Notes: generated by a model not told the origin, from the sequence alone. 64,000 nucleotides of DNA from Nocardioides agariphilus (GCF_015352445.1 NZ_JADKPO010000014.1:60816-124815), one strand, 5' to 3'. Counted from the stretch's first letter, positions 8,427 to 17,419 are shown. Numbers and translations: made by a program.

Positions 8427-9632
8427 CTACCCCGGGTTGACGATGGCGTTGGCCTCGAAGTGCATCGGGTCGGTGTAGTGCCAGTGACCGCCCCAGGTGA
8501 AGCCCCACTGCTCGAAGATGGCGACGACCCGGCGGTCCATCTCGCCCACGGTGCCGCGTTGGTTGCCGCGCGCGTTGAGGTCGAGCGCCAGCCCGAAGGC
8601 GTGGTTGGACAGCGTCGTCGAGCCGGCGATGAACCGCGGGTAGTAGCAGCCGGCGTACTCGTCCGGGTGGATCTGGCCGGCCAGCCCGTCGTCCACGATC
8701 TCCTGCAGAGCCGCCCGCAGCTGGGGGAAGATCAGGGAGTTGCAGGTGACCGAGCCCAGGATCGGCACCTCCTGGGTGCTGATGTGCGAACGCACCCACG
8801 ACGCCTCCGGCTGGATCAGGCGTCCGCCCGGCAGCACCCTGTAGTTGTAGATGCCGACGGCATCGCCGACCGAGCCGACGAGGTAGGCCGTCTGCCGGGC
8901 GTGGATGTCGAGGCCGAGCCGCGCGGCGATGTCGACGCGCTGCACCGAGGCCGCGTGGCCGACGATCCTGGCGATCGGCTTGCGCAGCGCCTCGGGGGCC
9001 TGGCGGGGGTACGCCGCCACGATGAGCGCGTTGTCCGGCTCCATGCCCAGCTGCTCACCGATCTCCTGGCTCACCACGGCCTGGATCTGCGGGAACTGCG
9101 GCGCATACGCGCCGACCACGACGCGCGGAGCATCCGCCGCGCTGCCGAGCTGGAGCCGCCCGTCGTCGGGCACCAACCGCTTGAGCCCCTTCACGAGCGC
9201 GAGCTGCCCCTCGGCCACCCGCTGCCACTGCTCCTGGAGGTTGGCGCTCTCCTCGGGCGTGTAGAGGCGGTACGTCGCGGGGTCGACCGCAGCGATGTTG
9301 ATGGCCCGGTTCTCGACGCTCACCTGGGCCATCGAGAGGCGCTCGACGCTGCGCACGCCGTGGACCTTGCGGATCCGCGCGACCATCTCGTCGGTCAGCG
9401 TCTCCTTGCTGAACACCAGGATGTCGGCGTTGCGCAGCGCCTCGGTGCGCGGCCCCACGCTGGGGCCGGGATCCTGCGTCGGAGTGGGATCGCTGACGGC
9501 GGTCTGCGTGGCCGGTGCCGTGGCGGGCGGGTCCGTCGTACGGCTGCTGTGGTCGTCAACGCAGGAGGCCAGACCGGAGGCGAGCAACGCGGCGGCCGCG
9601 AAGGCCAGCGCGCGTCGTGCTCCCCCGTTCAC
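8427..9632 (-). CDS. putative lipoprotein D-Ala-D-Ala carboxypeptidase (M15/VanY-like)
   Basis: A 401-aa exported protein with a hydrophobic signal and lipobox-like LASC near residue 24, then a Pro/Thr-rich linker. The C-terminal domain carries the M15 zinc motifs SNHAFGLALDLN and HYTDPMHFE, so peptidoglycan stem-peptide cleavage is the likely role. The middle 200 residues look like an additional, unassigned domain. GTG 9632 follows a TACCCT hexamer by 6 nt. The orientation is the same as the upstream MFS gene, but a hairpin separates them. Confidence 0.82.
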   Translation of the reverse strand: MNGGARRALAFAAAALLASGLASCVDDHSSRTTDPPATAPATQTAVSDPTPTQDPGPSVGPRTEALRNADILVFSKETLTDEMVARIRKVHGVRSVERLSMAQVSVENRAINIAAVDPATYRLYTPEESANLQEQWQRVAEGQLALVKGLKRLVPDDGRLQLGSAADAPRVVVGAYAPQFPQIQAVVSQEIGEQLGMEPDNALIVAAYPRQAPEALRKPIARIVGHAASVQRVDIAARLGLDIHARQTAYLVGSVGDAVGIYNYRVLPGGRLIQPEASWVRSHISTQEVPILGSVTCNSLIFPQLRAALQEIVDDGLAGQIHPDEYAGCYYPRFIAGSTTLSNHAFGLALDLNARGNQRGTVGEMDRRVVAIFEQWGFTWGGHWHYTDPMHFEANAIVNPG

Positions 9633-9638
9633 CGAACC

Positions 9639-9644
9639 AGGGTA
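9639..9644 (-). promoter_or_regulatory. -10 element of the M15 peptidase gene
   Basis: On the minus strand TACCCT is followed by 6 nt (GGTTCG) and then the GTG start at 9632. Confidence 0.45.
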
Positions 9645-9657
9645 GGTGCGTCGCCAA

Positions 9658-9717
9658 CCCCGATTCGTCAGAGACCGCTTCGCTGAGCGGACCCGCTAGA
9701 GCGCTGACGAATCGGGG
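9658..9717 (-). terminator. hairpin over the 3' end of the MFS gene
   Basis: Perfect 14-bp arms CCCCGATTCGTCAG (9658-9671) and CTGACGAATCGGGG (9704-9717) enclose a 32-nt partly paired loop. The MFS stop codon (9696-9698) is inside the loop, and the right arm belongs to the coding sequence. Confidence 0.7.
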
Positions 9718-11114
9718 TCGGCGGCCTCCTCGAACGACCCCGGGATCGTGAACCACGACACGACGCCGCCGAGGACGAGCAGGCCGGCGCAGATCATCGT
9801 CGCCGACCGGAAGGCGCCGTCGAAGACCGCGGGGTCGGCGTAGTCGTCGCCGCCCAGCCCCACCATGACCGGCAGTGCCGCCACCGCCAGCAGCGAACCG
9901 GCCCGGGCCACGGCGTTGTTGACTCCGCTGGCGATGCCGGCGTGCTGGTCAGGGGCGGCGGCCAGCACGGTGGCGGTCAGCGGCGCGACCATCAGCGCCA
10001 GGCCCAGCCCGAACAGCGTCAGGCCGGGAAGTACGTCGAGCCAGTAGTTGACGTCGCGACCGGCCCTCAGGAGCAACAGCGAGGACAGGCCCATCACGAT
10101 CGGGCCGACGGTCATCGGGATCCGCGGCCCGATCCGCTGCCCGAGGGCGCCGCCTCGCGAGGCCAGGAAGACCATGCAAAGCACGATCGGCAGGGTCGCC
10201 GTGCCTGCCTCCAGCGCGGTGAAGCCGCCGACGGTCTGGAGCTGGAGGACCAGGAAGAACAAGACCGCGCCGAGTGCGGCGTACACCAGGAAGGTCATCG
10301 CGTTGGCCGCGCTGAAGGTGCGGTCGGCGAACATGACCAGCGGCATCATCGGCTGCCGCCCACGGCGCTCGACCACCAGGAAGCCGACGGCGGTGACCAC
10401 GCCGAGTACGCCGGCAACGGGTGCGAGCGCCCCGCCCCACTCGATGAGGGCGTAGGTGACGCCGCCCAGCGCGACGGCCGCCAGCACAGCACCCGACACG
10501 TCGAACCTGTCGGGCGCAGCGGGGTCGCGGGTCTCCGGCACCGACCGCTGGGCGATCACCACCGTCATGGCGGCCAGCGGCAGGTTGATCAGGAAGATCC
10601 ACCGCCAGGACGCGTAGTCGACGAGGGCACCACCGACGAACGGGCCCACCGCAGCAGCGATGGAGCCGAGGCCGGACCACGCGCCGATCGCGCGCGCTCT
10701 GCTGCCGGGCTCGAAGGCGCCCTGGATCATGGCCAGGCTGCCCGGTGTCAGCAGGGCCGCGCCGATGCCCTGGAGGATGCGGGCCCCGATCATGAACGTC
10801 GCGTTGGGCGCGACACCGCACAGCAGCGACGCGGCGGCGAAACCGATGGAGCCGATCACGAAGACCCGCCGCCTGCCGTAGCGGTCCCCCAACGACCCGC
10901 CGAGCAGGATCAGCGCCGACATCGTCAACAGGTAGCCGTTGTTGATCCACTGCAGCTCGGCCAGGCTCGCGTCGAGGTCCTCGCCGATGGTGCGCAGCGC
11001 CACGTTGACGACGGTGCCGTCGAGCAGCGTCATCCCCGATCCGAGCACCGCCGCGGCGACGATCGCCTTGCCGGTCGCGCTCCCGAAGGCGACCTGGCCG
11101 GATGTCTGGCTCAT
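9696..11114 (-). CDS. DHA2-type MFS transporter
   Basis: A 472-aa exporter with helix-1 motif LLDGTVVNVALRTI and motif A GGSLGDRYGRRRVFVIG, followed by about a dozen further hydrophobic helices. It is a second drug-efflux-type protein in the first 11 kb and only distantly similar to the one at 1452-3020. ATG 11114 (MSQTSGQVAF) is preferred: AGGTGAG lies 10 nt upstream. GTG 11129 is a possible alternative. It is divergent from the small gene at 11167, with 52 bp between starts. Confidence 0.88.
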   Translation of the reverse strand: MSQTSGQVAFGSATGKAIVAAAVLGSGMTLLDGTVVNVALRTIGEDLDASLAELQWINNGYLLTMSALILLGGSLGDRYGRRRVFVIGSIGFAAASLLCGVAPNATFMIGARILQGIGAALLTPGSLAMIQGAFEPGSRARAIGAWSGLGSIAAAVGPFVGGALVDYASWRWIFLINLPLAAMTVVIAQRSVPETRDPAAPDRFDVSGAVLAAVALGGVTYALIEWGGALAPVAGVLGVVTAVGFLVVERRGRQPMMPLVMFADRTFSAANAMTFLVYAALGAVLFFLVLQLQTVGGFTALEAGTATLPIVLCMVFLASRGGALGQRIGPRIPMTVGPIVMGLSSLLLLRAGRDVNYWLDVLPGLTLFGLGLALMVAPLTATVLAAAPDQHAGIASGVNNAVARAGSLLAVAALPVMVGLGGDDYADPAVFDGAFRSATMICAGLLVLGGVVSWFTIPGSFEEAADPDSSAL

Positions 11115-11153
11115 ATGGCGTTCGCTCACCTGTCCGCAGGATGGGTTGCGGCC

Positions 11154-11159
11154 TAGGTT
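11154..11159 (+). promoter_or_regulatory. -10 element of the Mak-cap protein gene
   Basis: TAGGTT is followed by 7 nt and then ATG 11167, indicating a leaderless transcript. Confidence 0.5.
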
Positions 11160-11166
11160 GACCGAC

Positions 11167-11796
11167 ATGGCCATCCTCCACGACGCCACCATCACCCCGG
11201 GCAAGCGCGACCTGATGAAGGGCTGGCTGCCGAGCCGGTCCTGGTTCGACGGCGACCTGGCCCGCAAGCCGCATGCCGCCTTCCGCTTCGACGACCCCGA
11301 CGGCGAGGTCGGCATCGAGTGCTTCCTGCTGGGGCCGGAGGACGGGTCGTCCGCGCCGACGTACCTGATCCCGATGAGCTACCGAGGGGCGCCCCTCGAG
11401 GGCGCCGAGGAGCACCTGATCGGCACCACCGACCACTCCGTGCTCGGCCCGCGCTGGGTTTACGACGGATGCGCCGACCCCGTGGCCGTCTCGGCGATCC
11501 TCAGCGCCATCCTCACCGGCGGGCACCAAGCCGAGCTGACCATGGAGCAGGACGGCGAGATCGTGCGGTTCGACCCGACGTGCCGGGTGAGTGGCAGCGG
11601 TACGGCGAGCGCCGGCGTACGCGTGTCGTCAGTCGCTCTCCTCGACGCCGGTGACCCGACGATCACCCGCGCGGGGGACCTCGAGCTCGTGCTGTCCCGC
11701 GTCATCGGCACCCCCGTCGAGGGCGACCAGACCCTGACGGCCCAGTGGGGCGACCACGCCCCGGTCGTGGTGGCGGCTGCGCGCTCGTCGGCGTAG
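11167..11796 (+). CDS. maltokinase N-terminal cap-like domain protein
   Basis: A 209-aa protein beginning MAILHDATITPGKRDLMKGW and containing YLIPMSYRGAPLEGAEEHL and LGPRWVYDGCADP. These words are characteristic of stand-alone proteins resembling the N-terminal cap of actinobacterial maltokinases (CG0192-like). Such proteins lack the kinase domain, and their function is not established; older annotations linking them to alpha-glucan metabolism are by association only. The TAG stop (11794-11796) lies inside the left arm of the palindrome that separates it from the convergent tetR gene. Confidence 0.72.
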   Translation: MAILHDATITPGKRDLMKGWLPSRSWFDGDLARKPHAAFRFDDPDGEVGIECFLLGPEDGSSAPTYLIPMSYRGAPLEGAEEHLIGTTDHSVLGPRWVYDGCADPVAVSAILSAILTGGHQAELTMEQDGEIVRFDPTCRVSGSGTASAGVRVSSVALLDAGDPTITRAGDLELVLSRVIGTPVEGDQTLTAQWGDHAPVVVAAARSSA

Positions 11797-11853
11797 TCCC
11801 GTGCGGTTGACGGGTCAGAACGCCCATTTCACCCGTCAACTGCACGGGACTAC
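11793..11853. repeat. long palindrome, family 1 copy B (terminator position)
   Basis: 23-bp arms 11793-11815 and 11831-11853 differ at a single base pair. The core (CCCGTGCRGTTGACGGGT) is shared with copy A at 1323-1381. It sits between convergent genes and contains the stop codons of both (11794-11796 and 11850-11852), so it probably terminates both transcripts. Confidence 0.88.
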
Positions 11854-12410
11854 CCCGCCTGGAGCGCTTGTGAGGTGAGCCAGGCGATGTCGTCGGCGGT
11901 GGCCTCGGGACTGGCCGAGGGCTGCATGACGTGGCTGAGGACGACGCGGACGATGAGGTCGATGGCGGCGTCGAGGCGGTGGTCCGGGAGGGAGACGTCG
12001 TACGCCGACACGCGGGCCCGCACGACGGCCTTGGCCGTCTCGAGCAGGGGTTCGGAGTGGGTGGTCAAGAAGGGCAGCAGCTCGGTGTCGGCGCCATGGG
12101 TGGCCGAGACGACCGCTTTGAGCAGCCGGTTGTCCCGGGCGATCTCGAGCACGCCCCGACAGGCTCCGCGGATCGCGGAGACCAGGTCGTCGGGATGGTC
12201 GTCGAAGGCCCGCTCGACCTCGGCCAGGAAGAGCGCCAGCTCACGCAGCACCATCTCCTCGGCGAGCTGGGGCTTGGAGCCGATCTCGTTGTAGACCGTC
12301 TGCCGACTCACGCCCACCCGGTCGGCCAGCTTGCTCATCGTGATCCCCGCCCAGCCCGACTCGGTCGTCAGCTCGGCGGCTGCCGCGACGATCCGGTCGT
12401 GGGTGCTCAC
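11850..12410 (-). CDS. TetR/AcrR-family regulator, probable regulator of alkB
   Basis: 186 aa. The N-terminal helix-turn-helix (residues about 10-55, with TMSKLADRVGVSRQTVYNEIGSK) is a standard TetR DNA-binding domain, followed by a helical ligand domain. The gene lies 71 bp downstream of the alkane monooxygenase in the same direction, as in many actinobacterial alk loci where a TetR protein controls alkane oxidation. GTG 12410 is supported by TAGGGT (12417-12422) 6 nt upstream. That promoter would let it be expressed independently of alkB. The regulatory target is inferred from position. Confidence 0.85.
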   Translation of the reverse strand: MSTHDRIVAAAAELTTESGWAGITMSKLADRVGVSRQTVYNEIGSKPQLAEEMVLRELALFLAEVERAFDDHPDDLVSAIRGACRGVLEIARDNRLLKAVVSATHGADTELLPFLTTHSEPLLETAKAVVRARVSAYDVSLPDHRLDAAIDLIVRVVLSHVMQPSASPEATADDIAWLTSQALQAG

Positions 12411-12481
12411 GCGACCACCCTAGAAGGCCGGCGCCGAGGGGGTCGTGCCACCAACCGTGGCCTCGACCAGCTCGACCACCT

Positions 12482-13894
12482 TCACGCGGAAGCGCGCTCC
12501 ACGGCCACGAAGTCCACCTTCTCTCGGACGCCGCAGTCGGGGCAGCACCACGAGTCCGGCACGTCCGCCCACGCCGTGCCGGCCGCGAACCCCTCGCGCT
12601 CGTCCCCGGTCACCACGTCGTAGGTGTAGCTGCAACCAGGGCAGCGGGCCGCGAGGACCTCGCTCTCGTCGGTCGAGTCCGTCGAGACCTCGTCGACAGG
12701 CGTGGTCGCGACGGGCTCGACCACCGAGTGACGCGCGAGGATGCGGTCGCGCTTGCGGGGGCTGAGGTTGGCGCGCGACAGGTCGCCGTCGAAGTGGCGC
12801 AGGACCCGCGGGTCCATCACCCGACGCCAGACCGCAGGCACGATGGCGAGCACGATCATGCCGGCGTACCCGGTCGGCAGGACGGGGCTCTCCTCGTAGT
12901 CGCGCAGGGACTGGTAGCGCCGGGTCGGGTTGGCGTGGTGGTCGCTGTGCCGCTGCAGGTGGTAGAGCAGCACGTTGGTGGCGATGTTGTTGGAGTTCCA
13001 CGAGTGCGAGGGGTCCACGCGCTCGTAGCGCTGCCGCTCGCCGATGCCGACCTTCTGGCGCAGCATCCCGTAGTGCTCCATGTAGTTGACGACCTCGAGC
13101 AGCGAGAAGCCCACGACCGCCTGGATCAGCAGGTACGGCGTGATGCCGACGCCGAGCCACGCGATCAGCCCACCCCACAGCACCGCCGACATCAGCCAGG
13201 CGTTGAGCACGTTGTTGGACAGCCGGAACGGGTGCTGCTTGCGGCGGGCGATCCGCTTCTTCTCCAGGTTCCACGCCGACCCCAGGGACCCCCAGACCGT
13301 GCGCGGCCAGAACTGGTAGAAGCTCTCACCCACGCGCGCTGACGCCGGGTCCTCGGGCGTCGCGACCCGCACGTGGTGACCGCGGTTGTGCTCGATGTAG
13401 AAGTGGCCGTAGAAGCTCTGGGCCAAGGCGATCTTCGACAGCCAGCGCTCGTTGGCCTCCTTCTTGTGGCCGAGCTCGTGCGCGGTGTTGATGCCGATGC
13501 CCCCGATGCAGCCGATCGAGACCGCCAGGCCGACCTTGTCCACGACCGACAGGTCTCCGTGCGCGACCAGCCACATCGCGGCCACGAACCCGGCGTACTG
13601 GATGGGCAGGAACAGGTAGGTGATCCAGCGGTAGTAGCGGTCCTTCTCCAGCGCCTCGATGAGGTCGTCGGGCGGGTTGGAGCGGTCGAGACCGGCGAAC
13701 AGGTCGATGGCCGGCACGATCACCAGGATCACGATCGGGCCGATCCAGAACCACACGCCCCAGCCGGTCAGCGACCACATGCCGGAGCCGATGAACGCCA
13801 GCGACGGCACCACCAGCCCGATCAGCCACAGGTAGCGCTTCTTGTCCTTCCACGTGGCCGTGGAACCCGCTGGGATCGTGCTGCTCGCACTCAT
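12482..13894 (-). CDS. alkB: alkane 1-monooxygenase fused to rubredoxin
   Basis: A 470-aa integral-membrane di-iron hydroxylase that converts n-alkanes to 1-alkanols. Histidine boxes are HELGH (139-143), EHNRGHH (168-174) and LQRHSDHH (313-320), with the NYMEHYG signature near 270. After a linker rich in Thr/Val/Asp, residues 418-454 carry the rubredoxin iron ligands CPGC and CCPDC, so the electron donor is built in. Such fusions are known from Nocardioides, Dietzia and Prauserella. ATG 13894 has GGAGG 5 nt upstream; GTG 13900 would overlap that site. Confidence 0.96.
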   Translation of the reverse strand: MSASSTIPAGSTATWKDKKRYLWLIGLVVPSLAFIGSGMWSLTGWGVWFWIGPIVILVIVPAIDLFAGLDRSNPPDDLIEALEKDRYYRWITYLFLPIQYAGFVAAMWLVAHGDLSVVDKVGLAVSIGCIGGIGINTAHELGHKKEANERWLSKIALAQSFYGHFYIEHNRGHHVRVATPEDPASARVGESFYQFWPRTVWGSLGSAWNLEKKRIARRKQHPFRLSNNVLNAWLMSAVLWGGLIAWLGVGITPYLLIQAVVGFSLLEVVNYMEHYGMLRQKVGIGERQRYERVDPSHSWNSNNIATNVLLYHLQRHSDHHANPTRRYQSLRDYEESPVLPTGYAGMIVLAIVPAVWRRVMDPRVLRHFDGDLSRANLSPRKRDRILARHSVVEPVATTPVDEVSTDSTDESEVLAARCPGCSYTYDVVTGDEREGFAAGTAWADVPDSWCCPDCGVREKVDFVAVERASA

Positions 13895-13903
13895 CGTCAC
13901 CTC

Positions 13904-13933
13904 CGTGGTTTACAAAACCATATGATTTGTCAA
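13904..13933 (-). promoter_or_regulatory. alkB promoter and candidate operator
   Basis: An AT-rich island in otherwise GC-rich DNA. On the minus strand it reads TTGACA, then CATATG, then a perfect dyad TGGTTT-TGT-AAACCA just before the ribosome-binding site. The dyad is a good candidate operator for the neighbouring TetR protein. Confidence 0.6.
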
Positions 13934-13949
13934 CCCGTGAGGCAAGAGA

Positions 13950-15527
13950 TCAGTAGCCGGGAGTGCCCCGTTCGCACCCGTCGATGAGCGCCGCGAGCTG
14001 GTCGGCGCCAGGGACACCGCGGCGCGCCAAGACGATCACCCGCTGGCGCAGCTCGCCGTACGACGTGGAGCGCAGCTGCTCGTAGGCACTCCCGTAGCCG
14101 CCCAGCTTGACCAGCTCGGCGAGGTCCGCGGCGGCCGTGGCGAGCTGGAACGACGCACTCGGCGGCAGGCCGGGTACGGCGGCACGCACCGCTGCCTCGG
14201 CGTGACCGGGAGCACCCGTGATCGCCGAGACCCACTTCACCCGCGCCGTGCCGATCTGCTCGCCGGACTCGACGCCGGGAGCCAGCCGCACCTCGTAGAG
14301 CGCCGTCGCCCGGTGGCCGGCGCCGAGCTCGCCGGCGTCGGCACCGAGGTCGTCGAACGACTGGTCGTCCATGGCACGGTTGTCGTAGCCGACCAGCCGG
14401 TAGGACTCGACCTTCTCGGGGTCGAAGGTGACCTGCGAGCGCGCGTCGTCGGCGATCGGGGTCAGCAGCGAGGTCAGCTCGTCGACGTAGAGGTGCTGGG
14501 CCTCCTCGTAGGTGTCGACGTAGCGGTAGAAGCCGTCGCCCTGGTCGGCCAGCTGCTCCATCAGATGGTCGTTGTAGTTGCCCATCCCGTAGCCCACGGT
14601 GACCAGGTGGATGCCGTTGCGGCCCTCCTCGGCGATCTGTGCGGTGATGCCCTCGGGCCCGGTCATGCCGACGTTCGCGACACCGTCGGAGCAGAGGATG
14701 ACCACGTTGATGCCGCCGGGACGGTAGGCCGAGCGCGCCTGCTGGTAGCCGAGCCGGAGACCGTCGGCGAGGTTGGTGCTGCCGCCGGGGTAGAGGCGGT
14801 CGATCGACGCCAGGATCGCCTCGTGCTCCGCTACGCGGGTGGGCGGCAGCACCAGGTCCACGTTCTGGTCGAAGGCGACCACCGAGACCGTGTCGTCGGG
14901 CCGCAGGGAGCCGGCCAGCATGGCGATCGAGCTCTTCACCAGCCCGAGCCGGCTGCCGATGTCCATGCTTCCCGAGCGGTCGATGACCAGGGTGAGGTTC
15001 ACGCTGGGCCGGCTCTCGGCCGGTAGCTGCCGTGCGGTCACGGCCACCCGTACCTCCTGCGTGCCGTCGCGCAGGGACGGGGCCATCGCGGTCTCGGTGC
15101 GTAGCGCCAGGTCCGACTCGGTCGGCGCCGGGTCGTCGTAGGGCAGCGCGTTGACCCACTCCTCGGAGCGCACCGATGCCGGCGGCGGACGCATGCCTTG
15201 GGCGACCAAGGTCTGCGCGATCCGGAACGAGCCGTTGTCGACGTCGAGGGCGAAGGTGGACTCGGGGTCCTGGGCCGCGTCGACGTACCCACTCATGCCG
15301 GCGTCGACGAAGGTGTCGTCCTCGAGCAGTCCGGGGTCACCAGGATCCGGGGGCTGGCAGCACTGGCCGCTCTCCCTCTGGTCGTAGTTGTCGTAGTAGC
15401 TCTCCGGTCCGCCGGCCTGCGCATCTCCCGTTGTGTCGTCACCACCTCCCCCGCAAGCCGTGAGGGTCGCCGCGGAGAGGGCGACCACGACGGACAGGAC
15501 CCGGATGCGCTGCACGATGGGCGTCAT
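13950..15527 (-). CDS. von Willebrand factor type A lipoprotein (YfbK-like)
   Basis: A 525-aa exported lipoprotein with signal MTPIVQRIRVLSVVVALSAA and lipobox LTAC (Cys25). An N-terminal YfbK-type region (DDTFVDAG, STFALDVDNGSFR) precedes a vWA domain whose metal-ion-dependent adhesion motif DRSGSM is at 183-188, with GGSTNLADGLRLGY later. The C-terminal region resembles the YfbK tail. It probably mediates protein contacts outside the membrane; the partner is unknown. ATG 15527 begins the signal sequence directly. No operon partner overlaps it. Confidence 0.88.
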   Translation of the reverse strand: MTPIVQRIRVLSVVVALSAATLTACGGGGDDTTGDAQAGGPESYYDNYDQRESGQCCQPPDPGDPGLLEDDTFVDAGMSGYVDAAQDPESTFALDVDNGSFRIAQTLVAQGMRPPPASVRSEEWVNALPYDDPAPTESDLALRTETAMAPSLRDGTQEVRVAVTARQLPAESRPSVNLTLVIDRSGSMDIGSRLGLVKSSIAMLAGSLRPDDTVSVVAFDQNVDLVLPPTRVAEHEAILASIDRLYPGGSTNLADGLRLGYQQARSAYRPGGINVVILCSDGVANVGMTGPEGITAQIAEEGRNGIHLVTVGYGMGNYNDHLMEQLADQGDGFYRYVDTYEEAQHLYVDELTSLLTPIADDARSQVTFDPEKVESYRLVGYDNRAMDDQSFDDLGADAGELGAGHRATALYEVRLAPGVESGEQIGTARVKWVSAITGAPGHAEAAVRAAVPGLPPSASFQLATAAADLAELVKLGGYGSAYEQLRSTSYGELRQRVIVLARRGVPGADQLAALIDGCERGTPGY

Positions 15528-15643
15528 GGCCCCACCGACGAGGCTTTACCGAGGCTCGTTCCTCGAATCAGGCCCCGGCGCCGGATCGTGACCAGCCCGT
15601 GCCCGCACCGTGACCGTCCGGACGTCGAGGGGGTCTCGAGTGG

Positions 15644-16408
15644 TCACCACTGGATGCCGGCGGCCCTCCAGGGCTCGCGCGCGGGATCGTCGAGGTCGAG
15701 CTCGTCGGACCGGTTCCACAACGTCAGGTAGACCGCGACTGCGGGTCCCGACAGGCGTACGTCGGCCCGCTCGGCGACCTCGTCGCGCGCGCCCAGCGTG
15801 ACGACGGCGGGTGCCGGGCTCACCTCCACCAGCCACCCGGACGGTGCTTCGTCGGCCAGCACGCCGATCGTGATCGGCTCCTCGCTGCGCAGCCGGCTCT
15901 TGTTGCGGGTCATGAACCCGCGCAGCAGTTCGTCGATCCCGTCGACCGCCACCGCCGGGTCGATCCAGGTGTCGCCGGACCTGGGGTAGCGGCCGAGCTC
16001 GGCCGAGAGCGCGTCGACCGCGTGGATCGTGGTCTCGTGACACTGACGTCGGGCCCAGAACTCCCGCGGGGCCGGGGCGTCGTTGAGGAACACGATCGTG
16101 TGCACGTCGTCGGGCGCATCGGTGATGGCCGCCACCAGGTGCAGCGCGCCGTCGCGCAGCCAGTCGACGGGACTGGACGCTCGCCGACCTGCGCGCTCGG
16201 TCGCGTCGATCTCGATGCTCTGGCCGCGCAGGTTGGCCGTCGCCCACCGGTGCACCATCCCCTGGTGGCCGATCAGGCGGCGTACGGTCCACTCAGGGCA
16301 GGTCGGCACGGGTACGTCGAGCCCCGCCCGATCGGCATGGCGCGCGAACGCCGACACCGCGTCGCGCAGTGCGCCGAGATGCTGGTCGATCGTCAGGCTG
16401 GTGGGCAC
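15644..16408 (-). CDS. maleylpyruvate isomerase-family mycothiol-dependent protein
   Basis: A 254-aa protein with an N-terminal DinB-like four-helix domain (CPEWTVRRLIGHQGMVHRWA) and a second motif QCHETTIHAVDAL. These place the metal-binding histidines used by mycothiol-dependent enzymes. The C-terminal part matches the companion domain of this family. The substrate is unknown; members include maleylpyruvate isomerase and detoxification enzymes. GTG 16408 is the first start of the frame and gives a family-typical N-terminus. Mycothiol dependence supports an actinobacterial host. Confidence 0.83.
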   Translation of the reverse strand: MPTSLTIDQHLGALRDAVSAFARHADRAGLDVPVPTCPEWTVRRLIGHQGMVHRWATANLRGQSIEIDATERAGRRASSPVDWLRDGALHLVAAITDAPDDVHTIVFLNDAPAPREFWARRQCHETTIHAVDALSAELGRYPRSGDTWIDPAVAVDGIDELLRGFMTRNKSRLRSEEPITIGVLADEAPSGWLVEVSPAPAVVTLGARDEVAERADVRLSGPAVAVYLTLWNRSDELDLDDPAREPWRAAGIQW

Positions 16409-16789
16409 GCCGCGAACCCTCTCACGTGGACGGCCGCGATGCTCCCGGGTTTCAAGGTGCTACCGGATGGCAGGCCAACCGGCAGGGGTTTCGTCCGCCG
16501 CGCCGTGCCGTCCTGCAGTCGACGGAGCGAGGGAGGAACGACCGAGCGGAGGAGCGAAGGACGGCACGTGCGGAGCGCGGGTCCGCACGTCCTTCCACGA
16601 CGACGACAACGACGGCACCTACGACCGCAAGCTCGTCCTGGTCGTCCCTCTCGTCTTCTGAGCTCTACCGTTGGCTCGCTCCGCTCGCATGTCCACCGAC
16701 AACAGCACAAGGGCCCCGAGGCCCTGTCCTGAACGGTAGGTCAACCCACCGTCAGCCCGGAATGCGCGGAAGGTGAAGATCGATCCTCG
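16409..16789. other. 381-bp structured intergenic region
   Basis: No convincing gene. Inverted repeats include CGTGCCGTCC with GGACGGCACG (about 16503 and 16559), GTGCGGA with TCCGCAC nearby, CTACCGTT with AACGGTAG spanning about 16665-16740, and an inner hairpin AGGGCC-CCGA-GGCCCT. A plus-strand frame ending at 16661 (TSFHDDDNDGTYDRKLVLVV) looks like the tail of a lost coding sequence. The region could also be an RNA gene. Confidence 0.45.
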
Positions 16790-17320
16790 TCAGTGCAACG
16801 GTTTGGAATCTGGCGCGTAGTCCGGCGTCGTGCAGACCTGCGCCCTCAACGGCAGCCGCCAGGTGTGCGCGAGGCTCGGCAGCCGCAAGGTGACCAGGGT
16901 GGCCGTGGCCTTGTCGCACGCGGCGGCAGGCACCGGACCCGGGTCGGTCCAGTGGATCGTGGTGCGCACCGTCCGCCCCTGGTCCAGGCTGATGGCCGCG
17001 CCACCGGAGCTGAGCGCGCCCTTGGAGCCGAGTACGCCGGACCAGTCGCGGAACGCGGCCCGCGTGACGACTCCGGTCGTGCAGGGGGCGTCGCCGACGT
17101 TGGTGATCTTGACGGTCAGGTAGCGGTTGCCGGCGGCGCCCTCGAGTCGGCCCTTGACGACGTAGAGGTCGGTCGGCCGGCATGACGGGGCCTGCAGTGC
17201 CTGACTCTGGGCGAGGTACGCGCCCCCCGACGGCGCAGCGGCCAGGGCGGAGCCGACGACCGTCAGGCTGGCGGTGAGGATCCCTGCGGCCGCGAGGCCG
17301 CGGGACAGGTTGAGCTTCAT
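16790..17320 (-). CDS. secreted DUF4232-family protein
   Basis: 176 aa. A Sec signal peptide (MKLNLSRGLAAAGILTASL, cleavage after about ALAA) precedes a beta-rich domain with paired cysteines (APSCRPTDLYV, APCTTG, AACDKA, VCTTPDY) typical of DUF4232, a domain common in actinobacterial secreted proteins of unknown role. ATG 17320 has GGGAGGAAG about 6 nt upstream. It is divergent from ppgK, so the 99-bp gap must hold promoters for both. Confidence 0.8.
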   Translation of the reverse strand: MKLNLSRGLAAAGILTASLTVVGSALAAAPSGGAYLAQSQALQAPSCRPTDLYVVKGRLEGAAGNRYLTVKITNVGDAPCTTGVVTRAAFRDWSGVLGSKGALSSGGAAISLDQGRTVRTTIHWTDPGPVPAAACDKATATLVTLRLPSLAHTWRLPLRAQVCTTPDYAPDSKPLH

Positions 17321-17419
17321 GATGGTCTTCCTCCCTCGATCCCGCGTCACTGGCGGGATCCATCCACTGTGACGCGGCCTCGGTTGCTTCGGTTGTCGCA
17401 GGTGCGAAAGATTGAGGGT

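Noticed and set aside
12420-12485. A 21-codon frame (KVVELVEATVGGTTPSAPAF) between alkB and tetR
   Set aside because: It resembles translated repeat ends (GTCGAGCTGGTCGAGGCC) seen elsewhere, has no ribosome-binding site, and is likely a repeat relic.
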